DNA of 64,000 nucleotides from Neoarius graeffei (GCF_027579695.1 NC_083587.1:44197732-44261731), one strand, 5' to 3'. Counted from the stretch's first letter, positions 22,601 through 49,558 are shown. Translations and numbers: made by a program. The notes: a model not told the origin generated them from the letters alone.

Positions 22601-23719
22601 GAGGCCCTGTCCTCCTAAAACCGTTTACTCAGTTTATTATTATTATTATTATGAAAGTCATGATAGTGCTCATCATCATCAAAAGCAAACCCTTCTCAGA
22701 GCATGGCTGCTTGCATAACCGTGCTAAACCTCTCCCTATCCATTGCCATTCTTCCAGCTTGATCTATAGGTCCTAGGGCATCTGCGACAGTCTTTTCCCA
22801 TTTCAGTGTTGGTCTTCCTCTCCGTCTCTTTCCTGGGATATGTGCTTCTAGAACAGTCTTCTCTATGTTATCATGGTGTTTGATGTGGCCGAAGTATGTT
22901 AGCTTCTCATCTCATCTCATTATCTCTAGCCGCTTTATCCTGTTCTACAGGGTCGCAGGCAACCTGGAGCCTATCCCAGCTGACTACGGGCGAGAGGCGG
23001 GGTACACCCTGGACAAGTCGCCAGGTCATCACAGGGCCGACACACAGACACAGACAACCATTCACACACACATTCACACCTACGGTCAATTTAGAGTCAT
23101 CAGTTAACCTAACCTGCATGTCTTTGGACTGTGGGGGAAACCGGAGCACCCGGAGGAAACCCACGCGGACACGGGGAGAACATGCAAACTCCACACAGAA
23201 AGGCCCTCGCCGGCCACGGGGCTCGAACCCGGACCTTCTTGCTGTGAGGCGACAGCACTAACCACTACACCACCGTGCCAGCCATGTTAGCTTCTGTTTC
23301 TTTATATAATGCAGTAGCCAGTCATCTTTAATTTTAGCTCCTCCGTAACGCTAATCATTTGTTGTTCTTTGTAGCTAGGAGACATGAAGTATCTTCCGAT
23401 AGCAGTTGTTCTCGAATGTTCCCTATAGTGCTGCTCAATAAGAATGATGTGTAGACTTGGAATAAGTCAGTTGTGTTTGTTTTCAAGTGTCAAGTTTAGC
23501 ATAAACTAAAATGTGCTGAGTCTTACATTTTCTATGTTACCTCCATAGGGCTTGTGGTTGGCACCGGCTTACTACTTGGAATTTGAAGGACGCAACACGT
23601 TTGTGTTTATATGGTTTGCTGGCCTGCTGTTCCTCATCATCAACTCGGTGGTAATGGTCCAGATCATCAACAATTACATACCAAAAGCAGTTGTTCAACA
23701 AAAAAAGAAAATGAAATAA
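4509..23719 (+). CDS. pigm: GPI mannosyltransferase 1, complete five-exon gene
   Basis: PIGM is the catalytic subunit of GPI mannosyltransferase I. It adds the first alpha-1,4 mannose from dolichol-phosphate mannose to the GPI precursor on the luminal side of the ER membrane, working with PIGX. The coding exons are 4509-4676, 7804-8330, 14751-15009, 20844-20945 and 23549-23719. All junctions are GT-AG and join in frame to about 408 residues (human about 423). The luminal DXD motif is present as YTDIDFHVF (D41, D43). Other family signatures are [60 protein letters not shown] and [14 protein letters not shown]. Hydrophobic segments occur throughout, as expected for a multi-pass ER protein. The protein ends in a lysine-rich tail (QQKKKMK). 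The introns are about 3.1, 6.4, 5.8 and 2.6 kb and are mostly transposons, yet the coding sequence shows no stop or frameshift. A possible AATAAA lies near 24116. Confidence 0.95.
4677..4863 (+). other. Start of pigm intron 1, no feature seen
   Basis: Unique-looking AT-rich sequence between the donor and the first SINE of the intron. Confidence 0.4.
4877..5246 (+). mobile_element. Main-family SINE, copy 3
   Basis: Full-length copy flanked by a perfect 13-bp target duplication ATATTTTTGAGAG (4864-4876 and 5247-5259). The duplication is clean, so this is a recent and self-contained insertion in pigm intron 1. Confidence 0.93.
5260..6068. other. Intronic sequence with no recognised gene
   Basis: No convincing reading frame or known domain is seen. 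The last 300 bp (5770-6060) are more GC-rich and continue into the THAP-domain frame on the minus strand, so they may belong to that element. Confidence 0.35.
6069..6350 (-). pseudogene. THAP zinc-finger ORF, probably transposon-derived
   Basis: An open frame of 93 codons on the minus strand starts [20 protein letters not shown]. It carries all THAP landmarks: C5 and C10 (C-x4-C), W33 in KIWMRF, C53-x2-H56 in CSAHF, and a C-terminal VPTI box. THAP domains bind DNA and in fish are widespread in DNA transposons as well as in a few host genes. Here the frame stops shortly after VPTI with no further domain, lies antisense in pigm intron 1 and has transposon-like surroundings. I therefore read it as the DNA-binding N-terminus of a decayed transposase. 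A first exon of an unrecognised host gene remains possible. Confidence 0.68.
6351..7300. other. Intronic sequence with no recognised gene
   Basis: AT-rich, only short frames, no domain recognised. An interrupted inverted repeat around 6932-6972 (AGCTATCTTAATTGCAAG and AGCTCTCATAATTATGAG) is too weak to assign. Confidence 0.35.
7306..7476 (+). mobile_element. tRNA-derived SINE fragment, third family
   Basis: The sequence opens with an A-box-like GCCTAATGGTTAGAG and a degenerate B box (CAGTTTAATTCCC). It continues with TGCCCTTGAGCAAAGCACC and ends in CGCTCTGGATAAGAGC, a 3' body common in fish SINEs. The copy is diverged and has no clear target duplication. Confidence 0.6.
7804..8330 (+). CDS. 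pigm: pigm exon 2
   Basis: The acceptor TTTCATAG precedes 7804 and the donor GTAAGT follows 8330, with the last codon split 2+1. It encodes [18 protein letters not shown] through [20 protein letters not shown]. Family blocks [17 protein letters not shown] and [16 protein letters not shown] lie here, together with several membrane segments. Confidence 0.95.
8423..10016 (+). mobile_element. Nearly intact Tc1-like transposon
   Basis: The element is flanked by TA (8421-8422 and 10017-10018) and has terminal inverted repeats of roughly 215 bp, nearly identical over their length. They begin CAGTGCCTTGCAAATGTATT and the other end is its close complement. It is inserted in pigm intron 2. The near identity of the arms implies a recent insertion. 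Confidence 0.95.
8802..9798 (+). pseudogene. Tc1-like transposase, one frameshifting deletion
   Basis: The N-terminus [18 protein letters not shown] and the helix-turn-helix pair ([15 protein letters not shown] and a GRPPKL hinge) are intact. All three catalytic residues remain: D in [12 protein letters not shown] in [10 protein letters not shown], and E in DLNPIEHLW (DD34E arrangement). The frame breaks near 9185-9205, where a short deletion in the region after the DNA-binding part moves translation from one frame to another. The C-terminus ends AAKDGSTKY at 9798. Otherwise it is the best preserved transposase in the window. Confidence 0.92.
10127..10629. mobile_element. Composite MITE, copy 1
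   Basis: It has a left hairpin module of about 83 bp (GTTATTCCACGAAATCGAGT and its imperfect complement). The main body is bounded by TATTCTATCCACATTCACTGG (about 10212) and CCAGTGAATGTGGATAGAATA (about 10609). On the minus strand a short frame reads [18 protein letters not shown] near 10531. A second copy lies inverted at 16274-16792. Confidence 0.7.
10647..11729. mobile_element. hAT-like element split by a SINE
   Basis: The ends TAGGCATGTAA and TTTACAAGCCTA form an 11-bp imperfect inverted repeat. The flanking 8-mers ATGGTTAT and ATAGTTAC match at six of eight positions, which fits an aged hAT duplication. The interior is AT-rich, has no coding signal and contains SINE copy 4. Confidence 0.45.
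11229..11605 (+). mobile_element. Main-family SINE, copy 4
   Basis: Full length, with perfect 13-bp target duplication ATGTTGCAATTTT at 11216-11228 and 11606-11618. It is nested in the hAT-like element. Confidence 0.94.
11960..12500 (-). pseudogene. Tc1-like transposase remnant
   Basis: The C-terminal part reads [20 protein letters not shown] and ends [14 protein letters not shown]; the catalytic E is kept. The N-terminal remnant around 12440-12475 reads [20 protein letters not shown]. The central region with both catalytic aspartates is missing. Confidence 0.8.
12560..13036. mobile_element. hAT-like non-autonomous element (short copy)
   Basis: Flanked by CTGCAGT (12553-12559 and 13037-13043), seven exact bases of an expected eight. 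The ends are related inverted repeats, CCAGGCTTGTAGTACTCGA and CCGTGTTGTAGTTGAGTCAC on the complement. The body is rich in GACTCG and ACTTGG motifs. A longer copy at 51749-52400 encodes a BED finger. Confidence 0.7.
13066..13250 (-). mobile_element. tRNA-derived SINE, GGGGGCGTC family, copy 1
   Basis: On the minus strand it reads GGGGGCGTCGTGGCTCAGGT, then GGTTCGATTCC (B box), a body with GACCTCGGGCC or its complement, and a poly-A end (seen here as the T run at 13064). The 15-bp duplication CAACTAAAGGCTCTT lies at 13051-13065 and 13251-13265. Confidence 0.92.
13269..14463 (-). mobile_element. TTAA-flanked THAP-domain transposon (Kolobok-like)
   Basis: Inverted ends AGGTCCCATGGCATG and CATGCCATGGGACCT are flanked by TTAA at 13265-13268 and 14464-14467. 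The element carries a THAP-domain frame on the minus strand. TTAA duplication together with THAP coding is typical of the Kolobok superfamily, but no transposase core is visible, so the superfamily is inferred. Confidence 0.82.
13912..14295 (-). CDS. THAP zinc-finger protein of the TTAA transposon
   Basis: A 127-codon frame. The THAP domain spans residues about 32-114: [10 protein letters not shown] gives C36 and C41, W61 lies in KTQWLNF, YVCRKHF gives C81 and H84, and PGSVPSI is the C-terminal box. The N-terminal 30 residues are proline-rich and the true start may be M8 or M21. The frame ends shortly after the domain. In complete relatives the THAP module directs DNA binding by the transposase; here it is alone, probably the first exon of a decayed or non-autonomous element. 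Confidence 0.7.
   Translation of the reverse strand: MPTSAREMIPTPPLWIPTHCMDCPPSSKVATKHGICAVHGCDNTERSLFLLPTGEPLKTQWLNFIYFNNTPSSLPKTVYVCRKHFPDECFHNLGQYRAGFAHQLSLKPGSVPSIPAASATNTEQVSV
14751..15009 (+). CDS. pigm: pigm exon 3
   Basis: Acceptor TTTTTCAG precedes 14751 and donor GTAACA follows 15009. It encodes [20 protein letters not shown], then [16 protein letters not shown], and ends FNKVCTSQ in phase 0. This is the most conserved block of the family. Confidence 0.95.
15082..15840 (-). mobile_element. DNA transposon debris with MADF-type coding, probably PIF/Harbinger
   Basis: The stretch contains a MADF-like frame on the minus strand (separate entry). TTAAAGCTGTA occurs near both edges (about 15082 and 15824), though in the same orientation, so the true ends are uncertain. 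MADF/Myb-like proteins are the accessory proteins of PIF/Harbinger transposons, which motivates the class call. Confidence 0.4.
15361..15501 (-). pseudogene. MADF-like DNA-binding domain fragment
   Basis: From ATG 15501 the frame reads [20 protein letters not shown], then [20 protein letters not shown]. The spacing of L-x2-V-x3-P-x-LYD, YKD and W-x2-I matches the start of MADF domains. The frame stops at 15361 and only the first two helices are covered. Confidence 0.6.
16274..16792. mobile_element. Composite MITE, copy 2 (inverted relative to copy 1)
   Basis: It has TTCTATCCACATTCACTGGA at the left and AGTGAATGTGGATAGAATAA near 16675. The hairpin module follows to 16792 (CGACTCGATTTCGTGGAATAA). 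On the plus strand near 16377 the frame reads [20 protein letters not shown], related to the frame in copy 1, so both derive from a coding parent. Confidence 0.72.
17173..18754 (+). mobile_element. Tc1-like transposon, second family
   Basis: TA-flanked (17171-17172 and 18755-18756) with ends CAACCCCGATTCCAAAAAAG and its complement. The inverted repeats extend over about 100 bp with ATTTACAAATC and related blocks. Inserted in pigm intron 3. Confidence 0.94.
17480..18533 (+). pseudogene. Tc1-like transposase with a small deletion
   Basis: The start is probably [20 protein letters not shown] (M at 17534). The helix-turn-helix region and KGQGRK hinge are followed by [12 protein letters not shown] (first D), [10 protein letters not shown] (second D) and DLSPIESIW (E). 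Translation changes frame near 18115, where about two dozen bases seem missing between LMVW and [14 protein letters not shown]. All catalytic residues remain. Confidence 0.9.
19088..19256 (+). mobile_element. tRNA-derived SINE, GGGGGCGTC family, copy 2
   Basis: A box TGGCTCAGGTGG, B box GGGTTCGATTC, then GACCCGAGGTCATTTCCCGA and a poly-A tail. Duplicated target AAGAACTGCCTAATG at 19073-19087 and 19257-19271. Confidence 0.93.
19831..20277 (+). mobile_element. MITE with ATACCCCCG ends and internal repeats, copy 1
   Basis: The ends ATACCCCCGTGC and GAGCGGGGGTAT are inverted. Inside, a unit of about 160 bp containing CTTCAGCTTGGGGTTCTATA and CCGTTTTCAGGTCTGT occurs twice (starting near 19866 and 20030). 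A second copy lies inverted at 58620-59218. Confidence 0.75.
20844..20945 (+). CDS. pigm: pigm exon 4
   Basis: Acceptor TTTTGCAG precedes 20844 and donor GTATGA follows 20945. 34 codons, [20 protein letters not shown] to LLLLWFTGQ, phase 0 at both ends; one or two membrane segments. Confidence 0.94.
21045..22308 (-). mobile_element. Tc1-like relic, 5'-truncated at its left side
   Basis: The right end GTATGTAAACTTCTGACCAC (about 22286) is a Tc1-type terminus. The minus strand around 21308-21520 reads like a degraded transposase ([13 protein letters not shown] region, DKKRPSEG-type sequence). The left terminus is missing. Confidence 0.72.
22486..22650. repeat. ATT/AAT microsatellites
   Basis: TTATTATTATTATTAATAATAATAA forms a small palindromic run at about 22488-22524, with a second ATT run at 22635-22651. 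Confidence 0.9.
22660..23345 (-). mobile_element. LINE 3'-end fragment split by a SINE
   Basis: The minus strand reads [20 protein letters not shown], then [20 protein letters not shown] and a stop at 22695-22697. Upstream (23296-23345) [16 protein letters not shown]-like residues continue across the SINE with one frame change. The YFGH and KRRRGRP blocks are typical of the C-terminus of LINE reverse-transcriptase proteins. The clade cannot be named from this piece. Confidence 0.72.
22908..23283 (-). mobile_element. Main-family SINE, copy 5
   Basis: Full length in minus orientation. Target duplication ATGTTAGCTTCT at 22896-22907 and 23284-23295. Nested in the LINE fragment. Confidence 0.93.
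23549..23719 (+). CDS. pigm: pigm exon 5 (last)
   Basis: Acceptor CTCCATAG precedes 23549. 56 codons, [20 protein letters not shown] to QQKKKMK and stop TAA 23717-23719. Contains the last membrane segment. Confidence 0.95.
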   Translation, partial: GLWLAPAYYLEFEGRNTFVFIWFAGLLFLIINSVVMVQIINNYIPKAVVQQKKKMK

Positions 23720-24612
23720 AGGCTGGAATGAGGATTAGGGAACAAATAATTGAATGTGTTTTCACTGTGTATGTTCATTTAAATGTTAGCTTATTTTCTT
23801 ACATCTGTTTCTATTGTCTGGCAAAATGGCCTTAAACAGAATAGCAAAGGCAGGTCCTTTTAGTAGGCAGGTTTACAGTTTCTTGTTGATCTGTGTTATA
23901 ATCTAGTAGCACATAAGTAGCCTATGTGAAAAGGCCAAGTTTCCATTTGTTCCAGTTCCATTTTTAACGTTGACTTGTTTGTATTTCTTTACTGGTATGG
24001 AGCATAGAAATAACAGGTGAAAAAAGGGTGTTTTTTCTTTCTTTTTTGTAAAATAAGAAGAGCACGCTGTGTAATTTTTCAGGAAACACATACTGTTTGG
24101 ACTATTCAGTGGGGAATAAAAATCTATCCAGACATGGCTCCATAAAATACTGTCCTTCATTTTTGCAGTTTTCTGGGAAAACAAGAAGTATTGACTCTGT
24201 TGGTGGTAAAGAAGGCTCCTGATTGGTTTGTGCTCATACAGTAAATAGAATTTAACTTTAAAAAAAAAAAGATGGACACGCTCTGTGCGTCCATGAGTTT
24301 TATGGTAGTAGTGCTGATGTTTGGACGGGAGCTGCGGATCTGGTTTTCTGTATGGCCTCTGGAGCTGACTTGATGGATTATATGTGTGACTTACAGTCCA
24401 GGACACACTCTCACATGGCAGCAGGTGGCGAGCAGCCACCTTGTTATGAGAATTGATGCCAATGGAAGCCTATGTGCAGAGGGGATCTGGGTGTCGCTAT
24501 TCCACCTGCAATGGCACAAATGATGCTGTTCCAGGATTCAGAGCAACTGTGAGTGGCACTGTGTAGAGGGATACAGGCTCAGAAGTGGTGTACCGGATCC
24601 AGATAACGTACA
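23720..24612 (+). other. pigm 3' UTR and flank
   Basis: No coding signal. AATAAA at about 24116 could be the poly-A signal. A 178-codon frame on the minus strand has no family features and low complexity and is not supported. Confidence 0.45.
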
Positions 24613-24614
24613 TA

Positions 24615-26231
24615 CAGTATACGGTTAAGCCGAAAAGTCTACACACTCCTTTCACGTTTTCCACGTTTTATTACGATACAGACTTATTCTACAATAGATT
24701 GAGTTCATTTTTTGTCACAAAATTTTACACAAAATAGCCCATAATGACAAAGGGAAAGCAGATTTTTAGACATTTGTGCTAATTTATTAAAAATCAAAAT
24801 GTAAAATATATGTACACAAGTGTGCACACCCTTTGATATGACACCCAAAAGTGAGCTGAGGTGCATTTTGTTTCCACTGATACTGCTTGAGATGTTTCTG
24901 CAACTTAATTGGCATCCACCTGTGGTAAATTCAATTGATTGGACATGATTGGGGATTGCCAGCACCTGCCTATATAAGGTCCCACAGTTGACAGTGCATG
25001 TCAGAGCAAACTCCAAGCCATGGGGTCAAAGGAATTATCTGCAGACCTCAGAAACAGGATCGTGTCAAAGCGTAGATCTGGAGAAGGGTACAGAAAAATT
25101 GCTGCAGGTTTACAGGTCCCAAAGAGCACAGTGGCCACCATCATTCATAAATGGAAGAAGTTTGGAACCTCCAAGAATCTTCCTAGACCTGGCCACCCGG
25201 CCAAACTGAGTGATCAGGGAAGACGGGTCTTGGCCAGGAAGGTGAGCAGGAATTTGAGGGTCACTCTGACAGAGCTCTAGCATATCCTTGTGGAGATGGG
25301 AGAACCTTTCAGAAGATCTACCATCCAGGCAGCACTCCACAAATCAGGCCTTTATGGTGGAGTGTCCAGATGGAAACCACTCCTTAGTAAAAGGCACATG
25401 ACTGCCCACTTGGAGTTTGCCAAAAGGCACCTAGAGGACTCTCAAACCATGAGAAACAAGATCCTCTGGTCTGATGAAACCAAAATTGAACTTTTTGGCC
25501 TGGATACCAAGCATCACATCTGGAGGAAACCAGGCACCGCTCATCACCTGGCTAATGCCATCCTTACAGTGAAGCATGGCAGCATCATGATGTAGGGATG
25601 TTTTTCAGCAGCGGGAACGGGGCGACTAGTTCTGATAGAGGGAAAGATGAATGCAGCCAAGTACACCGAGATCCTTCAAGAAAACCTGCTCCAGAGCGCT
25701 CTGGACCTCAGACTGGGGCGAAGGTTTACCTTCCAACATGACAACGACCCAAAGCACATAGCCAAGACAAAGGAGTGGCTTTGGAGAAAGTCTGTGAATG
25801 TCCTTGAGTGGCCCAGCCAGAGCCCAGACCTGAATCCAATTGAACATCTGTGGAAGGAGCTGAAACTGGCTGTGTAGCGATGCTCCCCATCCAGCCTGAC
25901 AGAGCTTGCAAGGATATGCCAAGAGGAATGGGCAAAAATGTCCAGAAACAAGTGTACCAAGCTCGTAGCTTCTTTCCCAAGACGCCTTGAAGCTATAACT
26001 GCTGCCAAAGGTGCATCAACCAAGTATTAGGCTAAGGGTGTGTACAGATATGTAACCCCTAAACAACCTATTTTTGTCAGTAAAATAAAATTGCATATTT
26101 TCTAAAAACCTGCTTTCACTTTGTCATTATGGGCTATTTTGTGACAAAAAATGAACTCTATTGTAGAATGTGTGTAACATAATAAAACATGGAGAAGGGG
26201 AAAGGGGTGTGCAGACTTTCTGGCTTGACTG
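24615..26231 (+). mobile_element. Tc1-like transposon, third family
   Basis: TA-flanked with diverged inverted ends: CAGTATACGGTTAAGCC at the left and GGCTTGACTG at the right. The shared inner block contains ATAGCCCATAATGACAAAG. Confidence 0.9.
25020..26030 (+). pseudogene. Tc1-like transposase with stops
   Basis: The start is [23 protein letters not shown] (AAGLQVPKSTVATIIHKW) and hinge are kept, and the catalytic set is [21 protein letters not shown] and DLNPIEHLW. Stops interrupt it after LTEL, after SIMM and after LKLAV, and the glycine run after VKHG is shortened. Ends AAKGASTKY. Confidence 0.9.
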
Positions 26232-26233
26232 TA

Positions 26234-26790
26234 CGTAGATCTCATTCTGTGAGCTTAGTGTAAGAACTATTCAAGGAAGTTACATACTGCTTCGTCATTC
26301 AGCTGGTTTTGTCACCCGGATCCATCAACGTTGGTCATAGTGTATACATTAGGAATATATACTTTGTTTTCCTTTACAATTTCCTATTTTCCTACACAAT
26401 AATACACTCCTATTTTGCATCATAAGGTGCATATTCATTAGGGCAAATAAACATGCAAAATGGAAAGAATGACAACACTTCATTGATCTTGTTAGTAGAT
26501 CAGCGCAAGGAGCAAGCATTTTCAGAGTCTCCACATTGCAGCAAGATTCCCAGTTGGATCACTTTAGATCTGGAGTATTTCATAAGACAGTAAAGACTAA
26601 TGCCACTTTTTAAATACTTACTAGAATAATGGGTTGTAATAATTCTGGTATGATAAATGCAAATGGTTGGATAGTAAACAGTAGTACAGAAATGTAAAAA
26701 AAGAAGGGGGGGGACTGAGTACAAATTGAGATTAGGGAGTTGCTTTATAGTGATCTGACAGGCAAATTAGTGCAATAAAAGACATTAAGA
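26234..26790. other. Intergenic sequence, nothing recognised
   Basis: AT-rich, no frame with family features. Lies between the convergent genes pigm and ahrr. Confidence 0.4.
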
Positions 26791-26962
26791 ATCCATCCAT
26801 CCATTATCTGTAACCTCTTATCCTGTACAGGGTCACAGGTAAGCTGGAGCCTATCCGAGCTGACTGTGGGTGAGAGGCGGCGTACATACTGGACAAGTCA
26901 CCAGATCATCACAGGGCTGACACATAGAAACAAACAACCATTCACACTCACATTCACACCTA

Positions 26963-28570
26963 CAGTGGTGCTTGAAAGTTTGTGAACCCTTTAGAATTTT
27001 CTATATTTCTGCATAAATATGACCTAAAACATCATCAGATTTTCACACAAGTCCTAAAAGTAGATAAAGAGAACCCTGTTAAACAAATGAGACAAAAATA
27101 TTATACTTGGTCATTTATTTATTGAGGAAAATGATCCAATATTACATATCTGTGACTGGCAAAAGTATGTGAACCTTTGCTTTCAGTATCTGGTGTGAGC
27201 CCCTTGTGCAGCAATAACTGCAACTAAACGTTTCCAGTAACTGTTGATCAGTCCTGCACATCGGCTTGAAGGAATTTTAGCCCATTCCTCCGTACAGAAC
27301 AGCTTCAACTCTGAGATCTCGATGGGTTTCCTCACATGAACTGCTCACTTCAGGTCCTTCCACAACATTTCGATTGGATTAAGGTCAGGACTTTGACTTG
27401 GCCATTCCAAAACATTAACTTTATTCTTCTTTAACCATTCTTTGGTAGAACGACTTGTGTGTTTAGGGTCGTTGTCTTGCTGCATGACCCGCCTTCTCGA
27501 GATTCAGTTCATGGACAGATGTCCTGACAATTTCCTTTAGAATTCACTGGTATAATTCAGAATTAATTGTTCCATCAATGATGGCAAGCCGTCCTGGCCC
27601 AGATGCAGCAAAACAGGCCCAAACCATGATACAACCACCACCATGTTTCACAGATGGGATAAGGTTCTTATGCTGGAATGCAGTGTTTTCCTTTCTCCAA
27701 ACATAACGCTTCTCATTTAAACCAAAAAGTTCTATTTTGGTCTCATGCGTCCACAAAACATTTTTCCAATAGCCTTCTGGCTTGTCCATGTGATCTTTAG
27801 CAAACTGCAGACGAGCAGCAATGTTCTTTTTGGAGAGCAGTGGCTTTCTCCTTGCAACCCTGCCATGCACACCATTGTTGTTCAGTGTTCTCCTGATGGT
27901 GGACTCATGAACATTAACATTAGCCAATGTGAGAGAAGCCTTCAGTTGCTTAGAAGTTACCCTGGGGTCCTTTGTGACCTTGCTGACTATTATACGCCTT
28001 GCTCTTGGAGTGATCTTTGTTGGTCTGCCACTCCTGGGGAGGGTAATAGTGGTCTTGAATTTCCTCCATTTGTACACAATCTGTCTGACTGTGGATTGGT
28101 GGAGTCCAAACTCTTTAGAGATGGTTTTGTAACCTTTTCCAGCCTGATGAGCATCAACAACGCTTTTTCTGAGGTCCTCAGAAATCTCCTTTGTTCGTGC
28201 CATGATACACTTCCACAAACATGTGTTGTGAAGATCAGACTTTGATAGATCCCTGTTCTTTAAATAAAACAGGGTGCCCACTCACACCTGATTGTCATCC
28301 CATTGATTGAAAACACCTGACTCTAATTTCACCTTCAAATTAACTGCTAATCCTAGAGGTTCACATACTTTTGCCACTCACAGATATGTAATATTGGATC
28401 ATTTTCCTCAATAAATAAATGACCAAGTATAAGATTTTTGTCTTATTTGTTTAACTGGATTCTCTTTATCTACTTTTAGGACTTGTGTAAAAATCTGATG
28501 TTGTTTTAGGTCATATTTATGCAGAAATATAGAAAATTCTAAAGGGCTCACAAACTTTCAAGCACCACTG
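26963..28570 (-). mobile_element. Tc1-like transposon, fourth family, inside a SINE
   Basis: TA-flanked (26961-26962 and 28571-28572), with inverted ends CAGTGGTGCTTGAAAGTTTG and complement. The terminal repeats are long (about 200 bp) and similar. Confidence 0.94.
27183..28203 (-). pseudogene. Tc1-like transposase, first catalytic D replaced
   Basis: Start MARTKEISEDLRKSVVDAHQ at 28203. The first 220 residues are open through SVKHGGGCIMVWACFAASGP and GTINSELYQ, then a stop and frame changes follow. The end AVIAAQGAHTRY lies at 27186-27221. The usual WTDETK motif reads WTHETK here, so the first metal-binding aspartate is histidine. Confidence 0.9.
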
Positions 28571-28769
28571 TATGATCAATTTAGAGCTATCAATTAGCCT
28601 AACTTGCATGTCTTTGGACTGTGGGGGAAACCAGAGCACCCAGAGGAAACCCACGCAGACAACATGCAAACTCCACACAGAAAAGCCCCCGTCAGCCACT
28701 GGGCTCGAACCCAGAACCTTGTTGCTGTGAAGCGACAGTGCTGACTACTACACCACTGTGCCTCCCATA

Positions 28770-29324
28770 ATGCTACCTGCTGCACCAATATTCTGCTTAG
28801 ATTCTTTTACTAACATTTTAAATTTTGTTTGAAATTATATTATAACTATAATGTTTAAAAGGGAGCGCACACTAAGCAGTGATTAAATTGATTCATTTGA
28901 CAGCTAACATTAGTATAAAACACTTGAATGACATCCCACACACACACAAACACACTACAGTACACATAGGTCAAATATCAGGATATTTAAATATTAACAA
29001 ATATTAAATATACACAACGTGAGAGTCAGTCAAATCTTAGGATTAATATAATTCTATCAAAAGGGCATAAAAAACAAAAATGCGAAAACATTTGATTAAA
29101 ATGCAAATTTAATACAAACTTTTATTTAATACAAAGTCATCCTGCCCCATATCCTGAACCTGTAAGGAACCTGTAACTATAAGTGTCTTGTTTGTTATGA
29201 TCTTGGAAAAAGTTCACCTTTTTATACCCACAAATGTTTGCTTAAAGTTTGGTGAGGCATCTTTAATCTTTGGTTCATGAATAATAACAGACGTAGCCGT
29301 CACATGGCAGACTGTCAAGTTACG
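28770..29324 (-). other. ahrr 3' UTR and flank
   Basis: No coding signal. T-rich/AT-rich on the plus strand; possible reverse-strand poly-A signals around 29119. Confidence 0.4.
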
Positions 29325-47695
<18,371 letters not shown>

Positions 47696-49190
47696 CTGTA
47701 GAGAAAACATAAACCAAAAGAATGATTCATACAGAATATCTTATACTGTAGCAATAAATCTCGTATGGCCTGTAAGATTCAGCTTATTCCTAACTGTAAT
47801 TAGATGATGCTAAGGAACAATGTGATGTTGAGAAAATTTTGCTCGTTTTAAACATTTTCTTTCTTTTTTTTTACATGGCGCTTTGAAGAGGCACAGCTCC
47901 TGGTGAGCAGGTGGAAAAGAGGATGTGATGAGCAAAAATCTGAAGTTGCAATTAAGTTCTTTAGTTCCAAGCTCAGATCATTGCTGTCCATCTCAAATTA
48001 TACCACCCCAAATCAGAAAAAAATTGGGACAGTACAACGAAATTGAAAGTAAAACTGAAAACAATGATTTGTAAATAATCTTTTACCTGTATTGTATTCA
48101 AAACAATACATCATATTCTTTGATGTTTTACCTCATAAATTTTGTTAGTGGGTCCCCCCCGAAATAAAGACGTTTCAATTTTGATTCTTGCAACACATTT
48201 GCAGAAAAGTTGAGACGGTAAAGCATTTACCACTTTATAAATGTTGCCATGCCTTCTCATGACACTTAGATGATGTTTAGCGACTGAAGACACCAATTGA
48301 TGAAGCGTTTCAGGTGAAGTGATAAAGCCATGAAGCATTTCAGGTGTTATTTTGTCCCGTTCTTCCTGCAAACACGTCTTAAGACGTGCAACAGTACGGG
48401 GTTGTCGTAGACATATTTTTCATTTCAAAATTCGTCACACATTCTCTATTGGGGAGAGGGAACAAGCACCCTCTTCTTCTGCAGCAATGCCTTTGTAATG
48501 TGTGCAGAATGTGGTTTTGGTTTGTCTTGTTGAAATTTCTCTGGAAAACATGCCTTGTTCAAGGCAGCATATGCTGCTCCAAAATCTCAATGTACTTTTC
48601 TGTGTTAATGCTGCCATCACAGAAGTGTAAGTTACCTTTGCTAAGAGCGCTAACACAACTCCATACCATGACACACCCTGGCTTTTGGACTTGTTGCTGG
48701 TAACAGTCTGGATGGTCCATTTTGTCTTTGATCCGGAGCACATGGTGTCCAGTTCTTTTATATTAAAAAAAAAGACCTGGAATACTGATTCATCTGACCA
48801 CAGTACATGTTTCCACTGTGTGATGGTCCATCCTAGATGCCTCTGAGCCCATAGAAGTCGACGGCACTTCTGGGCAGTTAACATAAGGCTTCCTTTTTGC
48901 ACAGCAAAGTTGTAACTGGCATTTGTGGCTGTAACTCTGTGCTTGACAAAAGTTTTGCAAAGTAATCCCAAGCCCATGAGGTTATATCAGTTATGAATGA
49001 ATGATGGTTCTTGATGCAGTGCCATCCGAGGGATCGGAGAGCACGGGTGTTAATCTTAGGCTTGCACCCTTGCCCTTTACACACTGAAATTCCTCCAGAT
49101 TCCTTGAATCATTTAATAATATTATGTACCATAGAGGGTGAATTATCCAAATCCCTTTGTAGCTTTTTTGAGGAACATTGTTTTGAAACA

Positions 49191-49558
49191 GGGTGGCATG
49201 GTGGTGTAGTGGTTAGCATTGTCGACTCACAGCAAGAAGGTTCTGGGTTTGAGCCCAGTTGCCGACGGGGGCCTTTCTGTGCGGAGTTTGCATGTTCTCC
49301 CCGTGTCCGCGTGGGTTTCCTCCAGGTGCTCTGGTTTCCCCCAGTCCTAAGACATGCAGGTTAGGTTAATTGGTGGCTCTAAATTGACCGTAGATGTGTG
49401 TGTGAATGGTTGTTTGTCTCCGTATCAGCCCTGCGATGACCTGGCGACTTGTCCAGGGTGTACCCCGCCTCTTGCCCATAGTCAGCTGGGATAGGCTCTG
49501 GCTTGACTGCAACCCTGTAGAACAGGATAAGCAGCTACAGATGATGGATGGATGGATG
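49191..49558 (+). mobile_element. Main-family SINE, copy 12
   Basis: First of a tandem pair; carries GTTTGTCTCCGTATCAGCC and a GATGGATGGATGG tail. Confidence 0.9.

Larger units (their letters stand above)
26791..28766 (-). mobile_element. Main-family SINE, copy 6, split by a Tc1 element
   Basis: The 3' half (26791-26962) and 5' half (28571-28766) are both in minus orientation and join at the TA in CACACCTACGGTCAATTT-type sequence. The copy is more diverged than copies 3-5. Confidence 0.88.

Noticed and set aside
23903-24439. 178-codon frame on the minus strand downstream of pigm
   Set aside because: No domain, low-complexity composition, lies in the pigm 3' flank and has no splice or homology support.
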